Shown here one piece after another: positions 1-8,655 of a DNA stretch of 55,166 bases (the stretch's first letter is position 1; each line of letters begins with the position of its first letter). The stretch lies in contig NQOV01000007.1 of the NCBI GenBank assembly GCA_002632265.1, forward strand, positions 417 through 55,582. Reading direction: 5' to 3'. This DNA is from Rhodospirillaceae bacterium MC! (GTDB lineage Bacteria > Pseudomonadota > Alphaproteobacteria > MC1). The position numbers and the translations under genes were made by a program. Under the pieces are notes generated by a model. That model saw nothing but the letters and a program-made list of their open reading frames with translations. It was not told the origin of the DNA and made no database searches.

Positions 1-473
1 TTAATATGCGATAAAACTTTCAATTGTACTTCTCGATAAATACCGCCATAGGTTAGATAATCGATCATATTACCAAAGGGCGGAATGTCAGCTCGTTCGG
101 TTGAATCTACCATTATGGTAACTTGGTTTTTATCTTTAATTAAGTTTGTTGGTAATGGCACGTCAAAAGCCGTATATCCGCCCTTATGTTCCTTGAGAAA
201 TTCGCCGTTAAAGTACACTTTTGACGCAGTCATTATCCCTTCAAAATGGAGCGATAAATATTTACCTTGATCTTCCTTAGATATCTCAAGATCTTTTTTG
301 TAGCAAGAAACAAACATGAAATCTTCTTGATCGAAATAGTTAAAAGGTAACTCGGTATTAGCATGGGGAATGCGAACTTCGTGATAATCTTGGGTAATTT
401 CTGCTGTAATATCATTTTCAGAAAAAGTTGGCTTGTAGAACCAATTGTTATTTATAGATATATTTTGTCTCAT
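1..473 (-). CDS. Glycoside hydrolase family 2 enzyme, N-terminal fragment (runs off left edge)
   Basis: Reading leftwards from the ATG at 473, the frame stays open to the window edge (about 157 codons). It encodes the GH2 sugar-binding jelly-roll domain: IPHANTELPFNYF near residue 36, HFEGIMTASKVYFNG near 75, HKGGYTAFDVPL near 95 and the family signature YGGIYREVQL near 145. GH2 members are beta-galactosidases, beta-glucuronidases and beta-mannosidases. The catalytic domain is outside the window, so the substrate cannot be told. No signal peptide is visible, suggesting a cytoplasmic enzyme acting on imported oligosaccharides. It lies downstream of the ABC permeases but behind their terminator, so it probably has its own promoter. 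Confidence 0.88.
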   Translation of the reverse strand, partial: MRQNISINNNWFYKPTFSENDITAEITQDYHEVRIPHANTELPFNYFDQEDFMFVSCYKKDLEISKEDQGKYLSLHFEGIMTASKVYFNGEFLKEHKGGYTAFDVPLPTNLIKDKNQVTIMVDSTERADIPPFGNMIDYLTYGGIYREVQLKVLSHI

Positions 474-513
474 GATTTTTTCCTTTAAAATCTTAAATTT
501 TATTGTGTTATAT

Positions 514-600
514 TTACATTTTATGTAGTACTTTTTATGTGGCATATTTTGTATGGGATGTTTTATCTCTCATGTTATATATGTTACATTTTATGTACTA
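514..600. repeat. Pair of TACAT-TTT-ATGTA palindromes in the GH2 leader
   Basis: The 17-base sequence TTACATTTTATGTA(G/C)TA occurs at 514-530 and 584-600 with one mismatch. Each copy contains the palindrome TACAT-TTT-ATGTA. They lie in the AT-rich spacer 474-704 upstream of the GH2 gene; a TATAAT-like hexamer occurs further upstream near 630. Paired operator sites or leader hairpins are possible. No gene is credible in this spacer. Confidence 0.4.
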
Positions 601-704
601 CATTTATTTATTATGTTTGTATTATACACCCTATACCTTGTACATATACAGAGATGAAAGACATGTGTATTACATAATATGTAGATGTATAAAAAATTAT
701 CAAT

Positions 705-744
705 ATTACTTAATATGCTTAAATTAACAAACATATTAAGTAAT
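705..744 (-). terminator. Terminator after the permease operon
   Basis: A perfect 13-bp inverted repeat, ATTACTTAATATG / CATATTAAGTAAT, lies 11 bases past the stop of the downstream permease gene. On the minus strand it is followed by a T-rich run. It separates the permeases from the GH2 gene. Confidence 0.75.
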
Positions 745-755
745 TATTTCTCTCA

Positions 756-1580
756 TTATCCCTTAGTACCAGAACTTAACATATTAGATATGAAATGACG
801 TGATAATAATAGGAATACTATCATAATTGGAATGGTAGTTATGGCGATACCTAGAACGATTTGTCCATAATCTGTCATATCAGCACCCTTTAGAGTCGAT
901 AGGGCTACAGGTAGGGTTTTCATATCATCTTGAGATGTGATGATCAATGGCCACATGAAATTATTCCAGTTTCCCATAAAGATGAAGATACCTGCTGCGG
1001 CTAAAGTTGGCTTGATGTTTGGTAGAACGATTTTAAGGAAGATCCATAATTCATTTGCTCCGTCCATACGTCCAGCGTCCAGCAATTCTTCGGGAAAGTG
1101 AGTTAGTGATTGACGCACTAAGAATACAGTAAAGATATTACATAAACCTGGAATGATCAAAGCGGTATATGTATCCATTAGATCAGCATTGGCAAACATT
1201 GAAAATAAAGATATCATTGTTGCTTGATATGGAATCATCATAGAAAAGATAAATATAGCAAAGATTGCATTTTTAAATCTAAAATGAAACTTCGCAAAAG
1301 AATAACCAGACATTACAGAAATCGTTAATGTTATAGATGTTCCAACTATTGATATGATAACCGTATTATAAAATACTCGAACAATACCAACGGATTCATT
1401 TAAATTTTTAAAGTTAATCATAGTATGATCGCCGAACCACATATGTGGTGGGAAAGCGTATACCCCTGAAGTATCGTAACTGGCATTTATTATCAGCCAA
1501 TAAAATGGATAAAGAGAAATAATAACCAATATGGTCAGAATTGTATACAAGCTTATTAATGTGAATTTATTATAGTACAT
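756..1580 (-). CDS. Carbohydrate ABC transporter permease, MalG/UgpE type (CUT1)
   Basis: A 274-residue inner-membrane protein with about six hydrophobic segments. The cytoplasmic EAA loop that docks on the ATPase is clear: EELLDAGRMDGANELWIF followed by LPNIKPTL, around residues 165-195. Length and order match MalG/UgpE/LacG-type subunits of CUT1 sugar importers. It starts within the stop codon of the MalF-type gene (TAATG, 1-nt overlap), indicating translational coupling. It is the only MalG-like subunit in the window. Substrate is unknown. Confidence 0.93.
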   Translation of the reverse strand: MYYNKFTLISLYTILTILVIISLYPFYWLIINASYDTSGVYAFPPHMWFGDHTMINFKNLNESVGIVRVFYNTVIISIVGTSITLTISVMSGYSFAKFHFRFKNAIFAIFIFSMMIPYQATMISLFSMFANADLMDTYTALIIPGLCNIFTVFLVRQSLTHFPEELLDAGRMDGANELWIFLKIVLPNIKPTLAAAGIFIFMGNWNNFMWPLIITSQDDMKTLPVALSTLKGADMTDYGQIVLGIAITTIPIMIVFLLLSRHFISNMLSSGTKG

Positions 1581-2437
1581 TATTTTTCTCCCATAAATTT
1601 AAATTGAATAATTGTAATGAAAACAACGATCAGCACAATACCATAAGCGATAGTAGAACTATAGCCTAATTCTCCTGAATTAAATACTTGATACATTAAT
1701 TGTGTTGGGCTTTCTGTAGCTCCATCGGGTCCGCCTGCGGTTAAGTTTTGCGGTTCTTCGAATAATCTTAAAGTACCCATAGTAGATAATACGGTTGTAA
1801 ATAATATGGCTGGCTTTAACAGTGGCATGGTAATATGTAAGAATCTTTGCCATGTGGTTGCACCGTCAATGGTTGCGGCCTCATATAAGCTTGTGGGAAT
1901 ATCTTGCATAGCTGCAAGAAAAATGATCATATTATAACCACTCCAATGCCATGTTACTGCTATCCCTAAACTAACCTTTGCCCAAATTGGCGAAAGTAAC
2001 CAAGGAACGGTAGGTAATCCTACACTTTTTAGTATACTATTTAGTAAACCACCGTTATCAAGTAACATTGAGAACACCAAAGCGTACGCCACTAAAGATG
2101 TAATGGCAGGCATAAAGAAACTGATTCTAAAAAATGCCTTCATTTTGATAATAGCCGAATTTAAAATAGACGCCATTAATAAAGCAATAAATAACATGAT
2201 AGGAACTTGAATCACTAAGATCTCAACCATATTTAATAGAGATTGCCACCATTCATGATCGCCCATTAAACGTATGTAGTTAGCTAATCCACCCCAACGA
2301 GAAGATTCCCCACGAGTTATATGTAAACTCAACCAAAAGGAATCCAAGACGGGATAAATGAACATAAGTAAAAATATGGATAGGGTTGGAAATATCATCA
2401 CATATGGAAAATATTTTCTTGTTAGGAGTTTTTTCAT
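1580..2437 (-). CDS. Carbohydrate ABC transporter permease, MalF/UgpA type (CUT1)
   Basis: A 285-residue membrane protein starting MKKLLTRKYFPYVM. It has about six membrane segments and an EAA loop TSLYEAATIDGATTWQRF then TMPLLKPAI around residues 190-220. Length matches UgpA/LacF rather than the longer E. coli MalF. It forms the heterodimeric channel with the MalG-type subunit encoded 1 nt downstream. Upstream is an SBP remnant with an SBP-type promoter, so the ancestral unit was probably SBP-MalF-MalG. No ATPase (MalK/UgpC) gene is nearby. Confidence 0.93.
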   Translation of the reverse strand: MKKLLTRKYFPYVMIFPTLSIFLLMFIYPVLDSFWLSLHITRGESSRWGGLANYIRLMGDHEWWQSLLNMVEILVIQVPIMLFIALLMASILNSAIIKMKAFFRISFFMPAITSLVAYALVFSMLLDNGGLLNSILKSVGLPTVPWLLSPIWAKVSLGIAVTWHWSGYNMIIFLAAMQDIPTSLYEAATIDGATTWQRFLHITMPLLKPAILFTTVLSTMGTLRLFEEPQNLTAGGPDGATESPTQLMYQVFNSGELGYSSTIAYGIVLIVVFITIIQFKFMGEK

Positions 2438-2574
2438 AACTTTTGCCTTTCTTTAATATGTATTTTATATTTTATATTGTATATTGTATTGTATTATTAT
2501 ATTATATTGTTGTATTGTAGTGTGTTGTGTTTTATTGTTATTTCTTAATTTAGAAATAACAGGATAAAGATAAT

Positions 2575-2673
2575 TTACTTTACTTTATCTACAAACTGCC
2601 TCACATTTGCCATACTATTGTAAGCTATGGAGATCTCTGTCGTGAGTATTGTGATTAATAATTTCTTTTTCAT
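2575..2673 (-). pseudogene. Sugar-binding protein remnant: signal peptide only
   Basis: A 32-codon frame begins MKKKLLITILTTEISIAYN and ends soon after VRQFVDKVK. Its start matches the MKKILLTTIATTLIAT signal peptide shared by the eleven intact SBPs. Its leader (AAGGAATAACTTATG) is the same as that of SBP K, and the promoter further up is also conserved. The mature binding-protein domain is gone. It probably marks the original SBP gene of the SBP-MalF-MalG operon, now serving only as leader. A functional micropeptide cannot be excluded. Confidence 0.65.
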
Positions 2674-2756
2674 AAGTTATTCCTTTTTAATCATTGATTT
2701 TATAGTTTTATTTATATTTATATTTTATTGTTTTTATAACAAACAAAATATATAAC

Positions 2757-2776
2757 AGCAACCGTTTACGATTACT
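2757..2776 (-). promoter_or_regulatory. Degenerate copy of the palindromic operator/leader hairpin
   Basis: AGCAACC-GTTTAC-GATTACT. The right half is identical to the perfect palindrome ahead of SBP K; the left half has drifted at three positions. It sits just downstream of the -10 box, as in the K and F copies. Confidence 0.5.
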
Positions 2777-2785
2777 ATATAGTAT

Positions 2786-2813
2786 AGTATAGCACATATT
2801 AATATAAATGCAA
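2786..2813 (-). promoter_or_regulatory. Sigma70-type promoter for the SBP remnant and permeases
   Basis: On the minus strand: TTGCAT (2808-2813), 16-base spacer, TATACT (2786-2791). The -35, spacer and upstream block closely match the promoter of SBP K. It would transcribe the remnant and then MalF-MalG. Confidence 0.65.
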
Positions 2814-2915
2814 TAACAAAAAAACTAAAATTAACCTTTGATAGTGTTTTTGTCATAGTTTTAAAATTATATTCATATATTTCTCACTAAAAACAATCTA
2901 CTAAAATTGTAAGAT

Positions 2916-2961
2916 AAATCACTCTCGCATATCTTTTGCACTGAATATACGAGAGTGATTT
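2916..2961 (-). terminator. Terminator after SBP A (end of the D-C-B-A unit)
   Basis: AAATCACTCTCG(C/T)ATAT is repeated inverted, giving a 17-bp stem with one wobble position, 40 bases past the stop of SBP A. It is followed on the minus strand by an AT-rich stretch. With the remnant's promoter and operator, this accounts for the 2674-3000 spacer; nothing else is visible there. Confidence 0.7.
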
Positions 2962-3000
2962 CTAAAAATATAAGAATATAAGTATATAATAAAAACTAAC

Positions 3001-4278
3001 TTAGTATTTATTAACCTTACGACCAGTACGAGCCTTAATGGTTTGTGCTGTTTGGTCTAGGCGTTTAAGTAGATCTTTATTATCGAAGATCACACCAGTA
3101 AATAGCTTGTTTGATTCAAGATTTGCATAATAATAATCTTCGGTAAAGTTAGTTGTCTTAATTATTTTAAGAGCTTTAGCACCAACTAGCCAGATTTTCT
3201 GACCCTTAAAGAATGGTAGTGATTCTTTAAATACATTAGTTTTCTGCATTTTTAACAGACTAGGAAATAAGCCACCTTTAAAAGCAAGGGTTTGAGCTTC
3301 TACGGTTGTGGTATAATATTTCAAGAAATTATATGTAAGTTGTTTATTTTTTGATTTTTGGAACATAAGGAAACCGCTACCGCCTTGAGTTGCGGCTGCC
3401 ACGTCGCCATCGCCATTTTTAGGCAACAACATTACACCCCAATCGCCTTTGGTTTTCGGAGCTCCCATTTCGATATTCCCAGCAAGCCAAATACCCTGCG
3501 GAAGTGCCGAGATAGTGCCTGACGCTATATCACGCATATACGGAGTCCAACCTGTGCCACGATGATGTATGATCCCCGCTTGTTGCATACGTTTAATTAG
3601 CTTTAAGGCCTTGATAGAACGTGGAGAGTTCATGTCTATGTTACCTTTAGCATCAAAATATCCCTTACCGTACTGACCGATCATTAAACGATATACGGTA
3701 TCATCATCATTCCCACCAAACATGAATTTTCCTGTTTTTGCTTTGATGATTTTACCATATTTAAGATAATCTTCCCATGTTTTGATCTGACTAGGTTTAA
3801 CTCCTGCTTTGGCGAATGTACTGCGACGATAAAAGATCACAGCTGGACCACCGTCAAAGGGGAATCCGTACATGTGAGATTTATATTTATAGGCATTTGC
3901 CTTATAGGTAGGGAACAGATTCGCTAGCTTATCGTAACCCATTTTACCCACATTAACGAAACTTCTCGGATAAATTCTCACGAAACTATCAAAGTGATTA
4001 TCTTGAAGTAAAGTAGCGTCTGGCAATCCCTTACCACGAGCCATTAAACCAGCCGATAACTTCTGTAAAAGTGCGGTGTGTCCTAAATTAGTAATTTTAA
4101 TATGTGCATTCGGATGAGCTTTCATGAAGATTTTCGCTGCTTGTTTTAATGGTGGAACATTAATTGTCCATGCCCAAATGTTGGTATTACCTGAAAATCC
4201 GTCTTTCGCTTTCGCCATAGTAGTAAAAGACGTAGCGATCAAGGTTGTAGCTATTGTTGTTAGTAGAATTTTTTTCAT
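3001..4278 (-). CDS. SBP A: periplasmic sugar-binding protein of a CUT1 ABC importer
   Basis: 425 residues. Signal peptide 1-24 (cleavage after AKA) with no lipobox Cys, so a soluble periplasmic protein. Family landmarks: IWAW 34-37, PPL 42-44, SHMYGFP 134-140, FYRRS 149-153, KGDWG 277-281, NGDGD 288-292 and the C-terminal RTGRK. These fit the SBP_bac_1 / MalE-UgpB fold that delivers sugars to MalF/MalG-type permeases. It is the last gene of the D-C-B-A cluster and belongs with B and F (shared KLIKRM, HHR and MRDIA(S/T)GT stretches). Leader is the GAGAACAATAAG type of internal genes. Ligand unknown. Confidence 0.92.
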   Translation of the reverse strand: MKKILLTTIATTLIATSFTTMAKAKDGFSGNTNIWAWTINVPPLKQAAKIFMKAHPNAHIKITNLGHTALLQKLSAGLMARGKGLPDATLLQDNHFDSFVRIYPRSFVNVGKMGYDKLANLFPTYKANAYKYKSHMYGFPFDGGPAVIFYRRSTFAKAGVKPSQIKTWEDYLKYGKIIKAKTGKFMFGGNDDDTVYRLMIGQYGKGYFDAKGNIDMNSPRSIKALKLIKRMQQAGIIHHRGTGWTPYMRDIASGTISALPQGIWLAGNIEMGAPKTKGDWGVMLLPKNGDGDVAAATQGGSGFLMFQKSKNKQLTYNFLKYYTTTVEAQTLAFKGGLFPSLLKMQKTNVFKESLPFFKGQKIWLVGAKALKIIKTTNFTEDYYYANLESNKLFTGVIFDNKDLLKRLDQTAQTIKARTGRKVNKY

Positions 4279-4344
4279 CTTATTGTTCTCGCTTTCGATT
4301 TTGAGTATGAAATTATAATATTGCGATTATTGTGATTGTTATGA

Positions 4345-4380
4345 TTATTGTTAAAGTTAAAGTTAAAGTTAAAGTTAAAA
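4345..4380. repeat. GTTAAA hexamer microsatellite between SBP B and SBP A
   Basis: About five tandem GTTAAA units upstream of the SBP A leader. Slippage here would change spacer length, not coding sequence. Confidence 0.75.
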
Positions 4381-4402
4381 TTATAAAGCAAAATTAAGAA
4401 TA

Positions 4403-5686
4403 TTAATATTGATTTATCTTACGTCCTGTACGAGCTTTTATCGCTTTAGAGGCTCGCTCCAGACGTTTCATTAAATCTTCGTTGTTATATATTACACCTG
4501 AATATAAATTGTGCATTTCTGTTACTGCATAGGCGTAATCTTCTGTAACTTTCTTACCTTTAATTAAAGGTAAAGATTTAGCACCCATTAGCCATATTTT
4601 TTGATTGTGAAAAAATGGTACAGGTTTAGCAATTTCTTTAGTATCCTTAATTGCTAGCAAGCTTGGGAACAAGCCATCCTTAAAGGCTACTAGTTGATTT
4701 TGCGTATTTGTTGTGTAAAACTTCAAGAAATTATAGGTAAGTAATTTATGTTTAGAACTTTTAAACATAACGAATCCACTACCACCTTGAGAAGTTGCGG
4801 CCACGTCGCCATCGCCATTTACAGGTAAAGGGAAGACCCCCCAATCCCCTTTAGTTTTAGGTGCATTGGCTTGGATATTTCCTGCAAGCCAAATACCTTG
4901 AGGCATTGCCGAAACCGTGCCAGTGGCGATATCACGCATATAGGGAGAATGTCCGTCAGAACGATGATGTAAAATCCCTGCCTTTTGCATACGCTTTATT
5001 AGCTTTAAGGCCTTGATAGAATATGGCGATTTAATATCTATATTCCCTTTCGAATCATAATATGATTTACCATATTGACCCAACATAATACGATAAACAG
5101 TATCATCAGCATTCCCACCGAACATATATTTGCCTGTTTTCGCTTTGATGATTTTACCATATTTAATATAATCTTCCCATGTTTTGATCTGACTAGGTTT
5201 TACTCCTGCTTTGGCAAAAGTACTACGACGATAAAAGATCACCGCTGGGCCACTATCAAAGGGAAATCCGTACATGTGAGATTTATATTTATAGGTACTG
5301 GTTTTATATGGAGGAAATAACTTTTCTAACTTATCAAACCCCATTTTTCCCACGTTGACAAAACTATTAGGATAAATTTTCACGTAACTATCAAAATGAT
5401 TATCTTCCATTAAAGTAGCATCCGCCAAGCCCTTACCGTGAGACATCAAGCCAGCTGATATCTTCTCTAAAAGTGCGTCGTATCCTACAGTCGTAATCTT
5501 AATGTGTGCCTTAGGATGAGCTTTCATAAATACTTTCGCCGCCGTTTTTAATGGTGGAACATTAATAGTCCACGCCCAAATATTGATATTCCCTGAATAT
5601 CCGTCATTCGCTTTCGCCTGTGCCACACTGCCGATACTTGTAGCGATCAAGGTAGTAGCTATTGTTGTTAATAAAATCTTTTTCAT
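4403..5686 (-). CDS. SBP B: periplasmic sugar-binding protein paralogue
   Basis: 427 residues, signal peptide ending SVAQA (about 1-24). Closest in motifs to A: SHMYGFPFDSGPAVIFYRRS, IKALKLIKRMQ, HHR, SPYMRDIATGT. Differences from A cluster in MEDNHFDSYVKI, the H-S-P segment before YMRDIA, and the stretch around residues 345-380 where A has AFKGGLFPSLL and B has AFKDGLFPSLL. These differences are more consistent with ligand or interface divergence than decay: no frameshift, full length. Spaced 124 bp from A and 64 bp from C, so co-transcribed with both. Confidence 0.92.
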   Translation of the reverse strand: MKKILLTTIATTLIATSIGSVAQAKANDGYSGNINIWAWTINVPPLKTAAKVFMKAHPKAHIKITTVGYDALLEKISAGLMSHGKGLADATLMEDNHFDSYVKIYPNSFVNVGKMGFDKLEKLFPPYKTSTYKYKSHMYGFPFDSGPAVIFYRRSTFAKAGVKPSQIKTWEDYIKYGKIIKAKTGKYMFGGNADDTVYRIMLGQYGKSYYDSKGNIDIKSPYSIKALKLIKRMQKAGILHHRSDGHSPYMRDIATGTVSAMPQGIWLAGNIQANAPKTKGDWGVFPLPVNGDGDVAATSQGGSGFVMFKSSKHKLLTYNFLKFYTTNTQNQLVAFKDGLFPSLLAIKDTKEIAKPVPFFHNQKIWLMGAKSLPLIKGKKVTEDYAYAVTEMHNLYSGVIYNNEDLMKRLERASKAIKARTGRKINQY

Positions 5687-5750
5687 GTTATTGTTCTCTC
5701 TTTCGATTTTTTATTTCCAATTATTTCAAATTATTTAAATTTATTTAAGT

Positions 5751-7037
5751 TTAATATTGATTTACCTTACGCCCTGTACGAGCTTTTAAAGAAGTAATAG
5801 TTTTTTCTAAACGTTTAACCACATCAATATCAGAAAAGACAATTCCTGTATATAATTTATGTAATTCCATATTAGCATAATAATAATCGCTAGTATAATT
5901 TAAGCGTTTAATGGTATTAACAGTTTTAGACGCTTCTTTCCATACGTTTTGACCTTTAAAAAATGGCATACTAGCATTAAATTCTTTAGTTTTATAAACT
6001 TTCTGTAAAGTTGGAAATAATCCGCCCTTTTTAAATGATATCAATTGGGCTTCTGTAGTTGTTGTATAATATTTCAAGAAATTATATGTAAGAGATTTAT
6101 TTCTTGATTTTTTAAACATAATAAAACTAGCACCACCAAGATTACAAGCAGCCACATCGCCATCGCCATTTACAGGTAAAGGAAACACACCCCAATCGCC
6201 TTTGGTTTTTGGAGCATTAACCATAATACTACCTACAAGCCAAACACCTTCGGGAATCGCTACAATTGTACTTGTAGATATATCACGCATATACGGAGTC
6301 CAACCCGCCGCACGATGATGTAAAATTCCCTCATGCCCCATTTTTTGGATCAACTTCAAAGCGTGAATTGATTGGGGAGATCTCAAATCGATATTCCCTT
6401 TGGCGTCAAAATATCCTTTGCCATATTGTGCCATCATAATACGATAGAATCTATCATCTTCACTACCACCAAGCATATATTTACCTGTTTTAGCTTTGAT
6501 AATTTTACCATATTTGAAGAAGTCATCCCACGTCTTGATCTGGCTAGGTTTTACTCCTGCTTTAGCAAAAATACTGCGACGATAAAAAACCATAGCAGGC
6601 CCACCGTCCAAAGGGAATCCGTACATATGTGATTTATATGTTACATTACCGACCTTATATTTAGGGAATAAGTTGGCTAATTTATCCATACCCATTTTCC
6701 CCACATTCACAAAACTACTAGGATAAATATGTACAAAACTAGCCAAATGATCATCAGGTATTAAAGTAGCATCAGGTAATCCCTTACCATGTGCTATTAA
6801 GCCCACTGATAATTTCTCTAAAAGTGCTTCATGCCCTACGAGAGTAATCTTCACATGTGCGTTAGGATGAGCTTTCATGAATAATTTAGCGGCTGCCTTT
6901 AATGGTGGAATGTTAGCATTCCAAGCCCATATATTGGTATTCCCTGAATATCCGTCATTCGCTTTCGCCTGTGCCACACCACCGATAGTCGTAGCGATTA
7001 AGGTAGTAGCTATTGTTGTTAATAAAATCTTTTTCAT
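5751..7037 (-). CDS. SBP C: periplasmic sugar-binding protein paralogue
   Basis: 428 residues, signal peptide ending GVAQA. Groups with E and G by SPQSIH, KYK-then-TYKSHMYGFPLDGG (shared with G), an extra Lys in the FKKGGLFPT segment (shared with E), and the DIDVVKRL end (shared with G). Carries WNANIPPL near the N-terminus where most copies have WNINVPPL or WTINVPPL. Only 26 bp separate it from D, so it is translated from the same transcript. Leader is GAGAGAACAATAACATG. Confidence 0.92.
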   Translation of the reverse strand: MKKILLTTIATTLIATTIGGVAQAKANDGYSGNTNIWAWNANIPPLKAAAKLFMKAHPNAHVKITLVGHEALLEKLSVGLIAHGKGLPDATLIPDDHLASFVHIYPSSFVNVGKMGMDKLANLFPKYKVGNVTYKSHMYGFPLDGGPAMVFYRRSIFAKAGVKPSQIKTWDDFFKYGKIIKAKTGKYMLGGSEDDRFYRIMMAQYGKGYFDAKGNIDLRSPQSIHALKLIQKMGHEGILHHRAAGWTPYMRDISTSTIVAIPEGVWLVGSIMVNAPKTKGDWGVFPLPVNGDGDVAACNLGGASFIMFKKSRNKSLTYNFLKYYTTTTEAQLISFKKGGLFPTLQKVYKTKEFNASMPFFKGQNVWKEASKTVNTIKRLNYTSDYYYANMELHKLYTGIVFSDIDVVKRLEKTITSLKARTGRKVNQY

Positions 7038-7063
7038 GTTATTGTTCTCTCTTTCGATTGAGA

Positions 7064-8347
7064 TTATTTATATTGGTTGATTTTACGGCCTGTACGAGCT
7101 TTTAGTGCTTTAGTGGCTTGGTCGAGACGTTTCATTACGTCAGCATGTGCAAACATAATTCCAGAATACATTTTCTTTACTTCGGCATTACCATAGAAGT
7201 AATCTTGAGTATAGTGTACAGGTTTAATTTTCTTAATTACTTTAGCACCCTCTGCCCAAACGTGCTGATTTTTAAAGAAAGGTACGCCTGCATTAAATTC
7301 TTTAGTTTTATAAACTTTTCCTAATGTTGGAAATAATCCGCCTTTAAAAGCTGTTACTTGAGATTGTTTTGCAGTTGTGAAATACTTTAAGAAATTATAT
7401 GTAAGTGTTTTATTTTTTGATTTATTCAACATAACAAAACCACTACCACCTTGAGCGGAAGCACTTACATCGCCATCGCCATTAATAGGTAAAGGGAACA
7501 CTCCCCAATCGCCCTTAGTTTTAGGAGCTACGGTTTCGATATTACCTTCAAGCCAAATACCTTGGGGAATTGCAACCAAGTTACCCGATGCGATATCACG
7601 CATATACGGATCCCACCCAGGACTACAATGATCTAAGATACCTGCGTCATTCATTTTCTTCAACATCTTCAAAGCTTTTACAGAGGCAGGAGATTTTAGA
7701 TCAATATTCCCTTTTGTATCAAAATATGACTTACCATATTGACCTAGCATAACTAGATATATCGCATTATCCGAGCCACTAAACATATACTTACCTGTTT
7801 TAGCTTTAATAATTTTACCATACTTTAAAAAGTCATCCCATGTCTTGATCTGGCTAGGTTTTACCCCTGCTTTAGCAAAGACACTTCTACGATAGAACAC
7901 CATAGCGGGACCACCGTCAAAGGGAAATCCGTACATATGAGATTTATATTTAAAACTATTTGATTTGTAATTTGGAAATAAATTTGCTAGCTTATCATAG
8001 CCCATAGTTCCCACATTAACAAAACTTCTAGGATAAATCTTCACAAAACTATCAAAGTTAGAATCTTCTATTAGTGTTGCGTCTGGCAATCCCTTACCGT
8101 GAGACATTAATCCTGTAGATAATTTTTTATAAAGATCTTCACGCCCTACTTCGGTAATCTTAATATGAGCTTGTGGGTGAGTTTTCATAAAAGCTTTTGC
8201 CGCCGCCTTTAAAGGTGGCACATTGATATTCCAAGCCCAAACATTCGTACTCCCTGAATATCCGTTACTCGTTCTCGCCTGTGCCACACCACCAATAGTC
8301 ATGGCAATTAAAGTACTAGCTACTGTTGTTAATAAAATTTTTTTCAT
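7064..8347 (-). CDS. SBP D: periplasmic sugar-binding protein paralogue, first gene of the D-C-B-A unit
   Basis: 427 residues, signal peptide ending GVAQA. Groups with H, I, J and K by WNINVPPLKAAAKAFMK, SPASVKALK and a terminal RTGRKINQYK. It has one residue fewer in the GGNDDD region (GSDNAIY) and a Cys in DHCSPGW where others have HHRAAGW. It has its own promoter and the AAGGAATAATTTATG leader that marks promoter-proximal copies. Confidence 0.92.
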   Translation of the reverse strand: MKKILLTTVASTLIAMTIGGVAQARTSNGYSGSTNVWAWNINVPPLKAAAKAFMKTHPQAHIKITEVGREDLYKKLSTGLMSHGKGLPDATLIEDSNFDSFVKIYPRSFVNVGTMGYDKLANLFPNYKSNSFKYKSHMYGFPFDGGPAMVFYRRSVFAKAGVKPSQIKTWDDFLKYGKIIKAKTGKYMFSGSDNAIYLVMLGQYGKSYFDTKGNIDLKSPASVKALKMLKKMNDAGILDHCSPGWDPYMRDIASGNLVAIPQGIWLEGNIETVAPKTKGDWGVFPLPINGDGDVSASAQGGSGFVMLNKSKNKTLTYNFLKYFTTAKQSQVTAFKGGLFPTLGKVYKTKEFNAGVPFFKNQHVWAEGAKVIKKIKPVHYTQDYFYGNAEVKKMYSGIMFAHADVMKRLDQATKALKARTGRKINQYK

Positions 8348-8361
8348 AAATTATTCCTTTG

Positions 8362-8395
8362 CAGTTATTTTAGTTTTAGTTTTAGTTTTAGTTTT
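8362..8395. repeat. TTTTAG hexamer repeat in the SBP D leader
   Basis: About five TTTTAG units lie between the SBP D start codon and its promoter, so length changes would alter the 5' untranslated region. Confidence 0.7.
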
Positions 8396-8454
8396 ATTTT
8401 TATTTTGTATTTTACTATATTTTACTTTGTTTGATAATAAATAAAATACGTAAC

Positions 8455-8474
8455 AACAACCCTTTAAGATTACT
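8455..8474 (-). promoter_or_regulatory. Degenerate copy of the palindromic operator ahead of SBP D
   Basis: AACAACC-CTTTAA-GATTACT. It keeps the GATTACT half-site in the same position relative to the -10 box as in the K and remnant promoters. Confidence 0.45.
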
Positions 8475-8483
8475 GTTAGGTAT

Positions 8484-8512
8484 AGTATAACACATGCTAT
8501 CTATAAATGCAA
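8484..8512 (-). promoter_or_regulatory. Promoter of the D-C-B-A SBP unit
   Basis: Minus strand TTGCAT (8507-8512), 17-base spacer, TATACT (8484-8489), the same hexamers as the K and remnant promoters. Together with the MFS terminator it explains the 8348-8655 spacer. Confidence 0.65.
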
Positions 8513-8597
8513 TAAAAAACTAATATAAATCTTATATAGTGCATTGTCAGACTATTATTTTATAATATAAAGGATAAGGAATAAGGATAGGAAATAA

Positions 8598-8633
8598 AAA
8601 TATTGCTATAGTATAATTACTATAGCAATATTT
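8598..8633 (-). terminator. Terminator of the MFS sugar porter gene
   Basis: Perfect 15-bp inverted repeat AAATATTGCTATAGT / ACTATAGCAATATTT with a 6-base loop, followed on the minus strand by TTTTTATTT. It lies 22 bp past the stop of the MFS gene. Confidence 0.85.
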
Positions 8634-8655
8634 AAAGTTTAAAGTTATATGATAT

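Noticed and set aside
503-727. 74-codon plus-strand frame rich in Tyr, Cys and Leu
   Set aside because: It consists of AT-rich spacer sequence, has no ribosome site or homology-like motif, and overlaps the permease terminator.
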